Assembly: GCF_009469695.1 (NCBI RefSeq)
Contig: NZ_SSSR01000001.1
Span: forward strand, 248,001 to 312,000
Source of the DNA: Propionivibrio limicola
GTDB taxonomy: Bacteria; Pseudomonadota; Gammaproteobacteria; Burkholderiales; Rhodocyclaceae
Direction of reading: 5' to 3'
DNA: 64,000 nt
How positions within the stretch are numbered: the stretch's first letter is position 1; every line of letters begins with the position of its first letter. The notes under the pieces were generated by a model, which made no database searches, was not told the DNA's origin, and was given only the letters and a program-made list of their open reading frames with translations. Positions 36,563 through 47,320 of the stretch are shown piece after piece. A program made the position numbers and the translations under genes.

Positions 36563-37009
36563 ATGAGCGCAATCAGGAACAGACGAGCCTTTGGCCCGGC
36601 CAACCTCCACCCACACGGCTTCACCCTGCTCGAACTGCTGGTGGTCATGGCCATCATCGGCCTGCTGGCGGGTTATGTTGGCCCGCGTTTCTTCTCCCAG
36701 ATCGGCAAATCCGAGACCAAGGTGGCGCAGGCGCAGATCGATGCTTTCGGCAAGGCGCTCGACCAATACCGGCTCGACGTCGGCCGCTACCCTTCGACCG
36801 ATCAAGGTTTGCAAGCGCTGATGGCCGCGCCCGTGGGCGAGGCGCGCTGGCAGGGGCCGTACCTGAAGAAGGCGGTGCCGGCCGATCCGTGGGGCAAGCC
36901 TTATCAATACCGGCAACCCGGCGAGCACGGGGAATACGACCTCCTCTCGCTCGGTGCCGACGGCCAGCCGGGCGGTAGCGGGCCGGCGGCCGACGTCGGC
37001 AACTGGTAA
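36563..37009 (+). CDS. gspG: Major pseudopilin GspG-like protein
   Basis: 148 residues. A prepilin leader ends at HPHG, followed by FTLLELLVVMAIIGLLAGYV with Glu5. The GspG signature region follows (QIDAFGKALDQYRLDVGRYP, then DQGLQALMAAP, DPWGKPYQYRQPGEHGEYDLLSLGADGQPGG), which in GspG binds calcium. It is the first gene of the nine-gene operon, with a GGGAGA ribosome-binding site. It would form the pseudopilus shaft in the periplasm. The processing peptidase is not encoded nearby. Confidence 0.93.
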   Translation: MSAIRNRRAFGPANLHPHGFTLLELLVVMAIIGLLAGYVGPRFFSQIGKSETKVAQAQIDAFGKALDQYRLDVGRYPSTDQGLQALMAAPVGEARWQGPYLKKAVPADPWGKPYQYRQPGEHGEYDLLSLGADGQPGGSGPAADVGNW

Positions 37010-37024
37010 GAATCGGGGCGCGCG

Positions 37025-38196
37025 ATGCGCTACCGGGTGAAAGCCATCGGCCCCGATGCCGCCGTGGTCGAAACCGAGCTCGATGCGGCGAGCGAAGCCG
37101 AACTGCGCTCTCTGGCCGCCACGCGCGGCCTGAGGGTGTTGTCGTTGCGACGCATTTCGCGTCCGCGTCGGCGCTCGCGCTTTCCGCTGCAACTTTTCAA
37201 CCAGGAGCTGCTCGCCTTGCTGCACGCCGGCATCCCGCTCACCGAGGCGATGTCGGCGCTGACCGAAAAGGAACACCGCGGCGCGGTGCGCGTCGTGCTG
37301 TCGGATATTCATACAGCGCTGCGCGAAGGGCGCACGCTGTCGAGCGCCTTCGAGGCCGAACCGCAGGCGTTCCCCGATCTGTACGTGGCGATGATCCGTG
37401 CTGCCGAACGCACCAGCAACCTCGACCTTGCCCTTTCCCGCTACATGACCTATCAGCAGCAGATCGAAGGTCTGCGCGGCAAGCTCGTCAGCGCCGCGAT
37501 CTACCCGGTGCTCCTGCTCGGCGTCGGCGGGTTGGTGGTGCTGTTCCTGCTCGGTTACGTGGTACCGCGCTTCTCCCACATCTACGAGGATTTGGGCGGC
37601 GACCTGCCGTGGCTCTCGCGCCTCCTGCTCGACTGGGGGATGTTCGTCGAAGGGCACGCGCTGCTGCTCGGCGTTTTGCTGCTGGCGGTCATTGGTGCCC
37701 TGTCCGTGGCCGTGCGCCGACCGGCGCTCTGGGCAGCGGTCAGGCGCGAGGCTTGGCGTCTGCCGCTGCTCGGCGAGCGACTGCGCGTGTTCCATCTGGC
37801 GCGTTTTTACCGCACGCTCGGAATGCTCCTGTCGGGCGGCATTCCGGCGGTGACGGCTCTGGGCATGGTCGCCGGGCTGCTCTCCCCGGTATTGCGCGAC
37901 AGCCTGCACACCGCCATCGCCCGCATTCGCGAGGGGCGCGCCTTTGCCGCGACGCTCGGCGAATGCGGTCTGACGACCCCGGTGGCGCGCCACATGCTGA
38001 CAGTCGGCGAACGCGCCGGCAATCTGGGCGAAATGCTCACCCGCTCGGCGGAATTCCACGAAGAGCAGACGGCACGCGAGATCGAGTGGGCGACGCGCCT
38101 GTTCGGCCCGCTGCTGATGCTGTTCATCGGCTGCGCGATCGGCCTCATCGTCGTGCTCATGTATCTGCCGATCTTCCAACTGGCGGAGACTATCGG

Positions 38197-38200
<4 letters not shown>
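37025..38200 (+). CDS. gspF: Inner-membrane platform protein GspF/PilC-like
   Basis: 391 residues with two T2SSF domains and three membrane segments (around 160-190, 215-235 and 360-385). The family patterns FNQELLALLHAGIPLTEAM and FYRTLGMLLSGGIPAVTAL are present, as is the C-terminal GPLLMLFIGCAIGLIVVLMY. It links the ATPase to pseudopilus assembly. Its stop overlaps the gspE start (ATGA). Confidence 0.93.
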
Positions 38201-39850
<1,650 letters not shown>

Positions 39851-39870
<20 letters not shown>

Positions 39871-40576
39871 CTGGCTGCTTCGGCTCGAAGCCGACGCCTG
39901 GGTGCTGCACACGCCGGCGGGCGTGCAACGGCAGGCACATGACGGCGCGCCCGAGTCGGCGCTGGAGCGACTGGCCGGCGACACGGCGGCGCGCGGCACC
40001 CGTTTGCATACGGTACTCGGCGACGGCTGGCTGCGTTATCTGGTGATGCGCTGGCCGGCGGGCGTGCAATCGCGTGAAGAACGCGCCATCTACATGGCCT
40101 ACCGTTTCGACGAAGTGCATGGAGCGAGCGAACCGGAATGGGCGTTCGCGCTCGATCGCGATGCCGTCAACTTCCCGGCGCTGGCCTGCGCGGCACCGGC
40201 GTCGCTGCTGGCCGCAATACAAGCCTTCGCCGCCGCCCACGGGTTGCGTCCCGGCCGGATCGTCGGCGACTTCGTCGACTGCTTCAACCAGCTTCGGCAG
40301 CGTTTCGACGAGCCGCCCGGCACACTCGCCGCGCTGGCGCTGATCCGCCCGGAACGGCTCACGGTGGGGCTGTGGTGCGACGGCCGATGGCAGGCGATAC
40401 GCAGCCGCACAACGGGCAATAACAGCGCGGGCCCAAACAACGCCGCCGAGCTGTGCCACATGCTCGCCGGCTGGCACGCCGAACTGGCGCCGGAACAGAC
40501 CGGCATGCTCTACGTGCAGGGCCCCTTGCCGGTGGTCTGCGCCGGCTGGTCCGTGATCCAGGAGGCCGCGCCATGA
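39851..40576 (+). CDS. PilM/GspL-position protein of the hybrid secretion operon
   Basis: 241 residues, starting at a GTG with a GGAGG site eight bases upstream and overlapping gspE by 20 bp. It has no signal peptide or membrane segment. The order (followed by two bitopic proteins of PilN and PilO type) and the segments RIVGDFVDCFNQLRQ and PGTLAALALIRPERLTVGLW suggest a cytoplasmic actin-like PilM or GspL cytoplasmic domain. Sequence similarity is too weak by eye to be sure; the call rests mainly on position. Confidence 0.55.
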
Positions 40577-41112
40577 AAAAGCCGATTTTCAACGCGCCGG
40601 CGCCGCTGGCTTTAGACTTCAGCCCGACCCGGCGCCGCCCCGGCTGGCTCGGCTGGCTGGCTCTGGTTGTGGGCGCCGCAGCGCTGGGCGGAGTGCTGGG
40701 CGAGGCCTACTCAACCCACGTCGATCTGCAAGAGCGTGCATCCATCGTCGAACGACTGCGCGCCCAGTTGTCGGCCAAGGGCGGGCGCACGGCGACAGGC
40801 AGCTACGAGGCCGGGCCGGCGTTTGCCGTGGCCGCGCAGCTCAATGCCGACTGGGCGGGAATGTTCGCCGACCTCGCCCGGGCACAGGAGTCCGAATTCA
40901 ATCTGGTCGAATTGCAGGCCGATGCCGCACGCGGCAGCGTGCGCATCGTCGCCGAAGTGCCTACACTGGAAGCAGCCTTCGCCTATCTGGAACGCTTGCG
41001 CGCCCAGCGCGTGCTGCGCTCGGCCACACTGGACAGCCACGCTCTCGTTGACGCAGGCGGCCGGATGGTGGTGCGTTTTACGGCAAGTGCGCATTGGGGA
41101 GCGGAACGATGA
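40573..41112 (+). CDS. PilN-like bitopic membrane protein
   Basis: 179 residues, coupled to the previous gene by an ATGA overlap. The layout is a short basic cytoplasmic N-terminus (SPTRRRPGW), one membrane helix (LGWLALVVGAAALGGVLG), a short coiled coil (LQERASIVERLRAQLSAKG), and a small alpha/beta periplasmic domain. This is the layout of PilN or of the GspL membrane half. It probably pairs with the next protein to form the inner-membrane alignment complex. Function is assigned by topology and position. Confidence 0.6.
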   Translation: MKKPIFNAPAPLALDFSPTRRRPGWLGWLALVVGAAALGGVLGEAYSTHVDLQERASIVERLRAQLSAKGGRTATGSYEAGPAFAVAAQLNADWAGMFADLARAQESEFNLVELQADAARGSVRIVAEVPTLEAAFAYLERLRAQRVLRSATLDSHALVDAGGRMVVRFTASAHWGAER

Positions 41113-41642
41113 CACCTACAGCCAGACTGCGCGAAAGCGCCCGACGCACACTGCGGCGGGCGGGTTGGCCGGGGTGGCTGGGTCTTGCCCTGCTGGCGCT
41201 GGCGTTCGCAATCGGCGTGGGCAATGACACCCTGAGCACGCAACGGCGGACGGCCCTGACCGCCGAGCGCGCGCAGCTCCTGCGCGGCGCAAGCGCCTCC
41301 GTCACCGGATCGGCCCCCGTGGTCGAGTTCCTTTCCGGTTTCCCGTCCGATCAAGCGTTGCCGCGCACTCTGGCACGCCTCTATGAGTCCGCCGACCAGC
41401 ACGGGCTGAATGTCGAGCGAACCGAATACCGCAACGTGAATGAGGCAGGCACCCCGCTCTCGCGGGTATCGCTGCAGTTGCCGGCACAGGGCAGCTTTGC
41501 CGCCCTGTACGCGTGGCTGAACGAGACGCTGGGCTCCATGCCCGAAGTAGGCCTCGAATCGATCGTCGTACGCCACGCCGAGGCCGAAGCGGCGCAGATC
41601 GACGCCGAGGTCAGGCTGCTCGTATTCGTCAAACGGGAGTAA
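41109..41642 (+). CDS. PilO/GspM-like bitopic membrane protein
   Basis: 177 residues, ATG at 41109 in an ATGA overlap with the preceding gene. One membrane helix (WLGLALLALAFAIGVG) is followed by a periplasmic ferredoxin-like domain (LYESADQHGLNVERTEYR, VSLQLPAQGSFAALYAWLNE, PEVGLESIVVRHAEA), as in PilO/GspM. It should heterodimerise with the PilN-like protein. An earlier in-frame start at 41094 is less likely. Confidence 0.65.
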   Translation: MTPTARLRESARRTLRRAGWPGWLGLALLALAFAIGVGNDTLSTQRRTALTAERAQLLRGASASVTGSAPVVEFLSGFPSDQALPRTLARLYESADQHGLNVERTEYRNVNEAGTPLSRVSLQLPAQGSFAALYAWLNETLGSMPEVGLESIVVRHAEAEAAQIDAEVRLLVFVKRE

Positions 41643-41686
41643 TGGGGGGAGTACCGAGCGATGCGCGGAAATCTGGAGTCTGGGCG

Positions 41687-42190
41687 ATGAGAATCCGGCC
41701 AACCAGCCGGCGTCCGCTGCTGTTCGCGGCCGCCCTGCTGGCGACGCTGGCCGCGACGTGGTGGGCCTCGTCGCTGGACGAGGAAGCGGAAGTCGTCTCC
41801 GGCCCTGCTCGGGGAGGCACGCCAGCGGCCACGCCAAGACGCGTTTCAGCGCCTCCCGGAGGGATGCTCGCCGTACGCCGCGCCCCGTGGCCCGAGGCCG
41901 GCGCCACTTTGATGCAGTCGCCGCCCCCGCCGCCCGTCGCCGTAGAAATGCCGCCGCCCGAAGCGGAAATTCCGCCGCTGCCGTTCCGTTTCATCGGCGC
42001 GCTCGGAGAGCAGGGCCGGCGATCCGTCATTCTGCTGGAAGGAAAAGAAGTGCGCATCGTGCGCGCTGGCGAGCGCATCGATGCCAACTACCGCGTCGAT
42101 CGCATCACGCCGACGCGTGTCGAATTCACCCACCTGCCGACGCGCCAGCGTCAGGCGCTCGACATTGCCGATCATGAAGCCCAACCATAA
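41687..42190 (+). CDS. GspC/PilP-like periplasmic linker protein
   Basis: 167 residues. An N-terminal membrane anchor (PLLFAAALLATLAATWW) is followed by a proline-rich linker (SPPPPPVAVEMPPP) and a small beta domain (FRFIGALGEQGRRSVILLEG through RVEFTHLPTRQRQ). That domain resembles the homology region of GspC/PilP, which contacts the secretin. The start at 41687 has a TGGAG site; an earlier ATG at 41642 would add 15 residues. Its end overlaps the secretin gene by 17 bp. Confidence 0.7.
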   Translation: MRIRPTSRRPLLFAAALLATLAATWWASSLDEEAEVVSGPARGGTPAATPRRVSAPPGGMLAVRRAPWPEAGATLMQSPPPPPVAVEMPPPEAEIPPLPFRFIGALGEQGRRSVILLEGKEVRIVRAGERIDANYRVDRITPTRVEFTHLPTRQRQALDIADHEAQP

Positions 42191-44417
42191 AACCGCTTGT
42201 CGCCTGTTGCCACTGGCGTTCGCCGGGTTGCTGTCCGCCTGCATGACCAACTCGGCACTGGATCGCAGCCGCGTCGAATTCACCGACGGCGATCCAGCCA
42301 CGGCCTTTTCGGCCCTTGAGCAACGCGTGCGTCAGGAACCACGCAATCTGGAACTGCGCGCCTACTATCTGCGCCAGCGCGAACGGCTAATCAGCGACTA
42401 TCTCGCCACGGCCGAACAAGCGCTCACCGCTGGCGACCTTGATCGGGCCGAGCAAGCATTCCGACGCGTGCTGGAGATCGATGCCCGGCACCCGCGCGCT
42501 GCGGCCGGGATCGAATCCCTTGCCGACGAGCGGCGTCGCCAGACACGCCTGGCCGCGGCAGAAGCCGCGCTGGCGCGTGGAGACGCGACCACAGCCGAGC
42601 GTCTTGCGCGTTCGGTGCTGGCCGAAGTGCCCGCCAACACGGGCGCCCGGCGCCTGCTCCGCGAGGCGGACGAACGCCGCCTGCTCGAACAACCGGCAAA
42701 CTCCGCGCAGACGCTTGGCGCGATGAACAAACCGGTGACGCTGCATTTCCGCGACGCGCCGTTACGCGCGGTGTTCGAGGTGCTGGCACAAGCGGCCGGG
42801 TTGAATTTCGTGTTCGACCGGGAAATGCGCGAAGACACCCTCGTCACGCTGATGGTGCGCAACAGCACGGTGGGAGAAATACTCAAGTTGCTGGCGACCA
42901 CGCAACAGATCGAAACGCGGCTAGTGAATACGAATTCGGTGCTCGTCTATCCGGCGACGCCCGCCAAGCAGCGCGAGTACCAGGAACTCGTGTCGCGCAG
43001 CTTCTACCTGGCCCACGCCGACGCCAAACAGGTGCAGGCCATGCTCAAGCAACTCGTGAAAACGCGCGACCTGTTCATCGACGAGAAGCTGAACCTCGTG
43101 GTCATCAAGGACACACTGGACGCGGTGCGCTTGGCCGAGCGTCTGATTGCATCGCTGGACGTGGCCGAACCGGAAGTGATGCTTGACGTTGAAGTCCTCG
43201 AGGTCAACCGCACCAAGCTGCGCGACCTTGGACTTGAGCTTCCCGACGAGATCGGCTACGGCCTGCTCGCCAGCGGGGATAGTGGTGCACTGGTCACGGG
43301 CAACGTCAGCCTGCGCGATACCAGCGCACTGGTGCCTTACACGGTCAACCCGGCGGCGGTGTTGCGCATCCTGAGCGAGGACAGCGACACCAACCTCCTG
43401 GCGAACCCGCGCATCCGCGTGAAGAACCGTTCCGCCGCGAAAGTACATATTGGCGACAAAGTACCGGTGTTCACCACGACCTCGACGGCGAACGTCGGGG
43501 TGGCGGCGTCGGTCAGCTACCTCGACATCGGCCTCAAGCTCGATGTCGAACCCAGCGTGACGCTCGACGATCAGGTGGCGATCAAGGTCGGACTGGAAGT
43601 CAGCAACATCGTTTCCGAAGTTCCCGGCCCGGAAGGCTCGCTCGCCTACCGCATCGGCACGCGAAGCGCACAGACAACGCTTCGCCTGAAGAATGGCGAA
43701 ACGCAGGTGCTCGCCGGCCTGATCAGCGACGAGGACCGATTGGGCACGCGGCGCATTCCGGGCCTGGGCGACTTGCCGGTCCTCGGGAGACTCTTCTCAT
43801 CGCAAAACGAGAACGGCGTAAAAACGGAAATCGTCTTGCTGATCACGCCGCGCATCCTGCGCAACGTCGTGCCGCCGGTCTCCGCCCGCGATGAACTGCC
43901 GGCCGGTACCGAGGCCAGCATCGGCGCCCAGCCCCTGCGCATTGGATCAACCGCCCCCGGCGGCCTGAGCCTGCGAGTGGCGGGGACGGTGACTCCAGCG
44001 GCGGCGCTGCCCGCACCAATCGCCACGCCGGCCCTCCCGGCCCCCGCTCCCACCCCAAGCCCCGGCCCGGAGGGACTGGCGATACGCCTGTCCGGCCCGG
44101 CGACGGCCAAGGCGGGCGAAACGGTAGCGCTAAGCCTCGAACTCGGCGGACGCGGAAGCTACGATGGCGGCACGGCCGACATAACCTACGACGCGAAATT
44201 GCTCGAGCCGGTCGGAATCACCGCCTCGGCACCGGGACAGGCAAGGATTGCGCTACCTGCGGGAACATTACCGGCCAGTCAGCCAGTCACCTTCCGCGTC
44301 AAAGCCGAAACCGGCGGAATGGCCAGCATAGCCGTCACCGGGATCAACCTGGAGTTCGCCGGGCAGCGACTCGCCTCGCCGGCCAGCGCATCGACCACGA
44401 TCACGATTGGACAGTGA
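42174..44417 (+). CDS. gspD: Secretin lipoprotein with TPR-like N-terminus and cohesin-like C-terminus
   Basis: 747 residues. The lipoprotein signal ends LLSAC (Cys23). Residues 45-190 look TPR-like (LTAGDLDRAEQAFRRVLEID). An STN/N0 domain (TLHFRDAPLRAVFEVLAQAA) and N1-type domains follow. The secretin domain (about 370-585) includes the VPVF loop and the C-terminal TEIVLLITPRIL signature. After a Pro/Ala linker, a cohesin-like beta domain (about 640-747) begins GLAIRLSGPATAKAGETVAL. Classical GspD lacks both the lipobox and the cohesin domain, though some betaproteobacterial and MSHA-like secretins vary. It forms the outer-membrane channel; the cohesin module could hold a partner. Confidence 0.85.
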   Translation: MKPNHKTACRLLPLAFAGLLSACMTNSALDRSRVEFTDGDPATAFSALEQRVRQEPRNLELRAYYLRQRERLISDYLATAEQALTAGDLDRAEQAFRRVLEIDARHPRAAAGIESLADERRRQTRLAAAEAALARGDATTAERLARSVLAEVPANTGARRLLREADERRLLEQPANSAQTLGAMNKPVTLHFRDAPLRAVFEVLAQAAGLNFVFDREMREDTLVTLMVRNSTVGEILKLLATTQQIETRLVNTNSVLVYPATPAKQREYQELVSRSFYLAHADAKQVQAMLKQLVKTRDLFIDEKLNLVVIKDTLDAVRLAERLIASLDVAEPEVMLDVEVLEVNRTKLRDLGLELPDEIGYGLLASGDSGALVTGNVSLRDTSALVPYTVNPAAVLRILSEDSDTNLLANPRIRVKNRSAAKVHIGDKVPVFTTTSTANVGVAASVSYLDIGLKLDVEPSVTLDDQVAIKVGLEVSNIVSEVPGPEGSLAYRIGTRSAQTTLRLKNGETQVLAGLISDEDRLGTRRIPGLGDLPVLGRLFSSQNENGVKTEIVLLITPRILRNVVPPVSARDELPAGTEASIGAQPLRIGSTAPGGLSLRVAGTVTPAAALPAPIATPALPAPAPTPSPGPEGLAIRLSGPATAKAGETVALSLELGGRGSYDGGTADITYDAKLLEPVGITASAPGQARIALPAGTLPASQPVTFRVKAETGGMASIAVTGINLEFAGQRLASPASASTTITIGQ

Positions 44418-44890
44418 TGCACAGCGGGCGCGGCTTTACCCTCATCGAGTTGGTGGTGACGGTGGCCATCATCGGCATCCTCGCCGCCGGCGCGATGCCG
44501 CTCGCTGAATTGGGGGCGCAACGCGCGAAGGAGTCCGAACTGCGGGTCGCGCTGCGCCAGATTCGCGACGGACTGGATGCGTACAAGGCGGCATCCGACG
44601 CCCAACGCGTCGAGCGCAAGGCCGGCGCCTCGGGTTATCCGCCGGATCTGGCAACGCTGGTCAATGGCGTGCCCGACGCGGCCGTCCCATCGGGGAAGCG
44701 GATTTATTTCCTGCGCCGCATCCCGCGCGATCCGTTTCATGGCGATCCAGGCGTGCCGGCCGACAAGACCTGGGGCAAACGCAGCTACGCCAGCCCGCCA
44801 CAAGCGCCGCGCGAAGGGGCGGACGTGTTCGACGTCTATTCGCTGTCGGAACGAACGGGGCTCAACGGCATCCCGTATCGGGAATGGTGA
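44417..44890 (+). CDS. Pseudopilin (prepilin-type N-terminus)
   Basis: 157 residues from the ATG at 44417, overlapping the secretin stop by one base (TGATG). The leader is very short (MHSGRG), followed by FTLIELVVTVAIIGILAAGA with Glu5. A long helix follows (LRVALRQIRDGLDAYKAASD), then a globular part with RRIPRDPFHG and YSLSERTGLNGIPYREW, a GspG-like ending without the clear calcium site. Probably a minor or alternative major pseudopilin. Confidence 0.82.
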   Translation: MHSGRGFTLIELVVTVAIIGILAAGAMPLAELGAQRAKESELRVALRQIRDGLDAYKAASDAQRVERKAGASGYPPDLATLVNGVPDAAVPSGKRIYFLRRIPRDPFHGDPGVPADKTWGKRSYASPPQAPREGADVFDVYSLSERTGLNGIPYREW

Positions 44891-44904
44891 GGGAAGGAGT
44901 TGCC

Positions 44905-45291
44905 ATGGCACGAGCCAGAAAAAGCCGTCTCGGGTTCACGCTGATCGAACTGCTGGTGGTCATGGCAATCATCGCCACCCTGCTGTCAATCGTCGCGCCG
45001 CGCTACTTCGACAATCTGGATCGCTCGCGCGAAGTCGCCTTGCAACAATCGCTCGCCGTGATGCGCGATGCGATCGACAAGTACCGCGCCGACACCGGTG
45101 TCTATCCCAAAGATCTGCAGGAACTGGTCAGCCGGCGCTATCTGCGCGCGGTGCCACGCGACCCCGTCACCGAGTCGACCAGTACGTGGCAGGTCGTACC
45201 GCCGCGCGAGGGCGAGGAAGGCGGCATGGGCGACGTACGCAGCGGCGCTCCCGGGCAGGCGCGTGATGGAAGCGACTATGCGAACTGGTAA
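44905..45291 (+). CDS. Pseudopilin (GspG-like, short)
   Basis: 128 residues from the ATG at 44905, which has an AAGGAG site. The prepilin leader ends KSRLG, then FTLIELLVVMAIIATLLSIV with Glu5. The short globular domain (MRDAIDKYRADTGVYPKDLQ, LRAVPRDPVTES) ends in DGSDYANW, like GspG-type proteins. It is the third pilin-like gene of the operon. Confidence 0.82.
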   Translation: MARARKSRLGFTLIELLVVMAIIATLLSIVAPRYFDNLDRSREVALQQSLAVMRDAIDKYRADTGVYPKDLQELVSRRYLRAVPRDPVTESTSTWQVVPPREGEEGGMGDVRSGAPGQARDGSDYANW

Positions 45292-45769
45292 GACCCGCCA
45301 TCAGCGTGGATACACCTATCTGCTGGTACTGTTCCTCGTTGCCGAACTCGGCTTGCTGGCAGCAAAGGCCGGTGTCGTCTGGCAGGCCGTGGCGCAACGC
45401 GAGCGCGAGGCGGAACTGCTGGCGGTTGGTGGCGAAATGGCACGCGCCATGGCGCGTTATCGCGACGAAACGCCGGTGGGCCAGCCACCCTGGCCGACCA
45501 AGCTTGAGCAACTCATCGAGGATTCACGTTTCCCCGTTCCACGCCGTCATCTGCGCCGCATCTACCGCGACCCGCTGAGCGGGCGCACCGAATGGGGGCT
45601 GGTGCGTACGGGAGAGGCCATCGTCGGCATTCACAGCCTATCGACGCTCACCCCTATCCGCCGCCACGATCTCCCCCCCTACCTGGACGAGAGTGCGAAA
45701 TCGGCGACAAAGTATTCGGAGTGGATCTTCCGGCCTGGCTCATCAACCCCTGCGACAGCGACGCCGTAA
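45278..45769 (+). CDS. Pilin-like protein lacking Glu5 (possible tip pseudopilin)
   Basis: 163 residues from the ATG at 45278 (GGAAG five bases upstream); another ATG at 45266 is possible. The start lies inside the previous gene. It has a basic leader (MRTGKTRHQRG), then YTYLLVLFLVAELGLLAAKAG, a pilin-like hydrophobic helix in which Glu5 is replaced by leucine. In classical systems the pseudopilin without Glu5 is GspK, at the tip. The rest (QREREAELLAVGGEMARAMA, RHLRRIYRDPLSGRTEWGLV) resembles short GspG/H-like domains. Last gene of the operon, ending 22 bp from cysS. Confidence 0.7.
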   Translation: MRTGKTRHQRGYTYLLVLFLVAELGLLAAKAGVVWQAVAQREREAELLAVGGEMARAMARYRDETPVGQPPWPTKLEQLIEDSRFPVPRRHLRRIYRDPLSGRTEWGLVRTGEAIVGIHSLSTLTPIRRHDLPPYLDESAKSATKYSEWIFRPGSSTPATATP

Positions 45770-45791
45770 GCGCGGACGAGGAGAGCTTATC

Positions 45792-47192
45792 TTAAGCGCG
45801 CCGCCACGTCGTTCCCTGCGCGCTGTCCTCCAGCACGATACCGGCCGCCAACAATTCGGCGCGGATGCGGTCGGCTTCGGCAAAGTTTTTGGCCTTTTTG
45901 GCCGCGACCCGGTCGGCGATCAGCTGTTCGATTTTTTCCGCCGAATAACCGGCCGCCTCGTCGCCCCCCGCCCCGCCCGACGGCGTCGCTTGCAGAAACG
46001 CCTGCGCATCACGCTCGAGCAGCCCCAACAATCCGGCCAGCGCGCGCAGTTGCCCGGCCAGCGCGGGAGATTTGCTGCGATTGACTTCCGCCGCCAGATC
46101 GAAAAGGACGGCGCAGGCTTCCGGCGTATTGAAATCGTCGTCCATCGCTTCACGGAAGCGTTGCGCGTATTTCTCTTCCCAATCGACGGCCGACGCCGGT
46201 GCATCGACCGCGTCGACCGCTTTGAGCGCCGTATATAACCTGGCCAGCGCCTGCCGCGCATCGTCGAGGTGCTTGTCCGAGTAATTGAGCGGGCTACGGT
46301 AATGCGCACGCAGGATGAAGAAACGGACAACCTCGGCATCGTACTTCTTGAGTACCTCGCGAATGGTGAAGAAATTGCCCAGCGACTTGGACATCTTTTC
46401 ATCATCGACACGCACGAAACCGTTGTGCATCCAGTAATTCACGAACTGGCAGTTGTGCGCCCCTTCCGACTGGGCAATCTCGTTTTCGTGGTGCGGGAAC
46501 TGGAGATCCTGACCGCCGCCATGAATGTCGAATTGCTTGCCGAGCAGATCGGAACTCATCGCCGAGCATTCGATGTGCCATCCCGGCCGGCCACGCCCCC
46601 ACGGCGACTCCCAGAACGGTTCGCCTTCCTTGGCATGCTTCCACAGCACGAAATCGAGCGGGTCCTGCTTGGCTTGATCAATATCGACGCGCTCGCCCGC
46701 CCGCAGATCATCGAGCGACTTGCCCGACAGCTTGCCGTACCCCGGGAACTTGCGCACCGAGAAATTCACGTCCCCATCGGTTGCCTTGTAGGCCAAGCCG
46801 TTTTTCTCCAGTTCACCGATCAATTCGAGCATCTGCGGGATGTATTCGGTAGCACGCGGCTCATGAGAGGGGCGTTCGACACCAAGCGCCGCCGAATCCT
46901 CATTCATGAAGGCGATGAAACGGTCGGTCAGCGCACCGATCGTTTCGTTGTTTTCCAGCGCCCGCTTGATGATCTTGTCGTCGATATCGGTGATATTGCG
47001 AACGTACGTCACCTCGTAACCGCTGGCCTTCAGCCAACGCTGCACCATGTCGAACACGACAAGCACTCGCGCGTGCCCCAAATGGCAGTAATCGTAGACC
47101 GTCATTCCGCACACGTACATGCGCACCTTGCCCGGCTCGATCGGCACAAAAACCTGCTTCTCCCTGCTCAAGGAATTGTAAATCTTCAACAT
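45792..47192 (-). CDS. cysS: Cysteinyl-tRNA synthetase
   Basis: Charges tRNA-Cys. 466 residues, class I. The zinc ligand Cys28 lies in [18 protein letters not shown] with the HIGH-type HLGH at 37-40. The other zinc ligands occur in the [11 protein letters not shown] and [11 protein letters not shown] blocks, and [10 protein letters not shown] provides the KMSKS loop. The C-terminal DALR/anticodon domain is complete. It converges with the secretion operon and is divergent from the TPR gene. Confidence 0.96.
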   Translation of the reverse strand: MLKIYNSLSREKQVFVPIEPGKVRMYVCGMTVYDYCHLGHARVLVVFDMVQRWLKASGYEVTYVRNITDIDDKIIKRALENNETIGALTDRFIAFMNEDSAALGVERPSHEPRATEYIPQMLELIGELEKNGLAYKATDGDVNFSVRKFPGYGKLSGKSLDDLRAGERVDIDQAKQDPLDFVLWKHAKEGEPFWESPWGRGRPGWHIECSAMSSDLLGKQFDIHGGGQDLQFPHHENEIAQSEGAHNCQFVNYWMHNGFVRVDDEKMSKSLGNFFTIREVLKKYDAEVVRFFILRAHYRSPLNYSDKHLDDARQALARLYTALKAVDAVDAPASAVDWEEKYAQRFREAMDDDFNTPEACAVLFDLAAEVNRSKSPALAGQLRALAGLLGLLERDAQAFLQATPSGGAGGDEAAGYSAEKIEQLIADRVAAKKAKNFAEADRIRAELLAAGIVLEDSAQGTTWRRA

Positions 47193-47320
47193 TTTCAGCT
47201 CGCGAGACGCCGTTTCGAGATTACGATGGCGTTAGAAAAATAAGGAAAATCTTTGGGATTCCACGTGCTTCTTGTTAGAATCCGCGGTTGAATAATCAGG
47301 CTTTTGAGTATATCACACTC

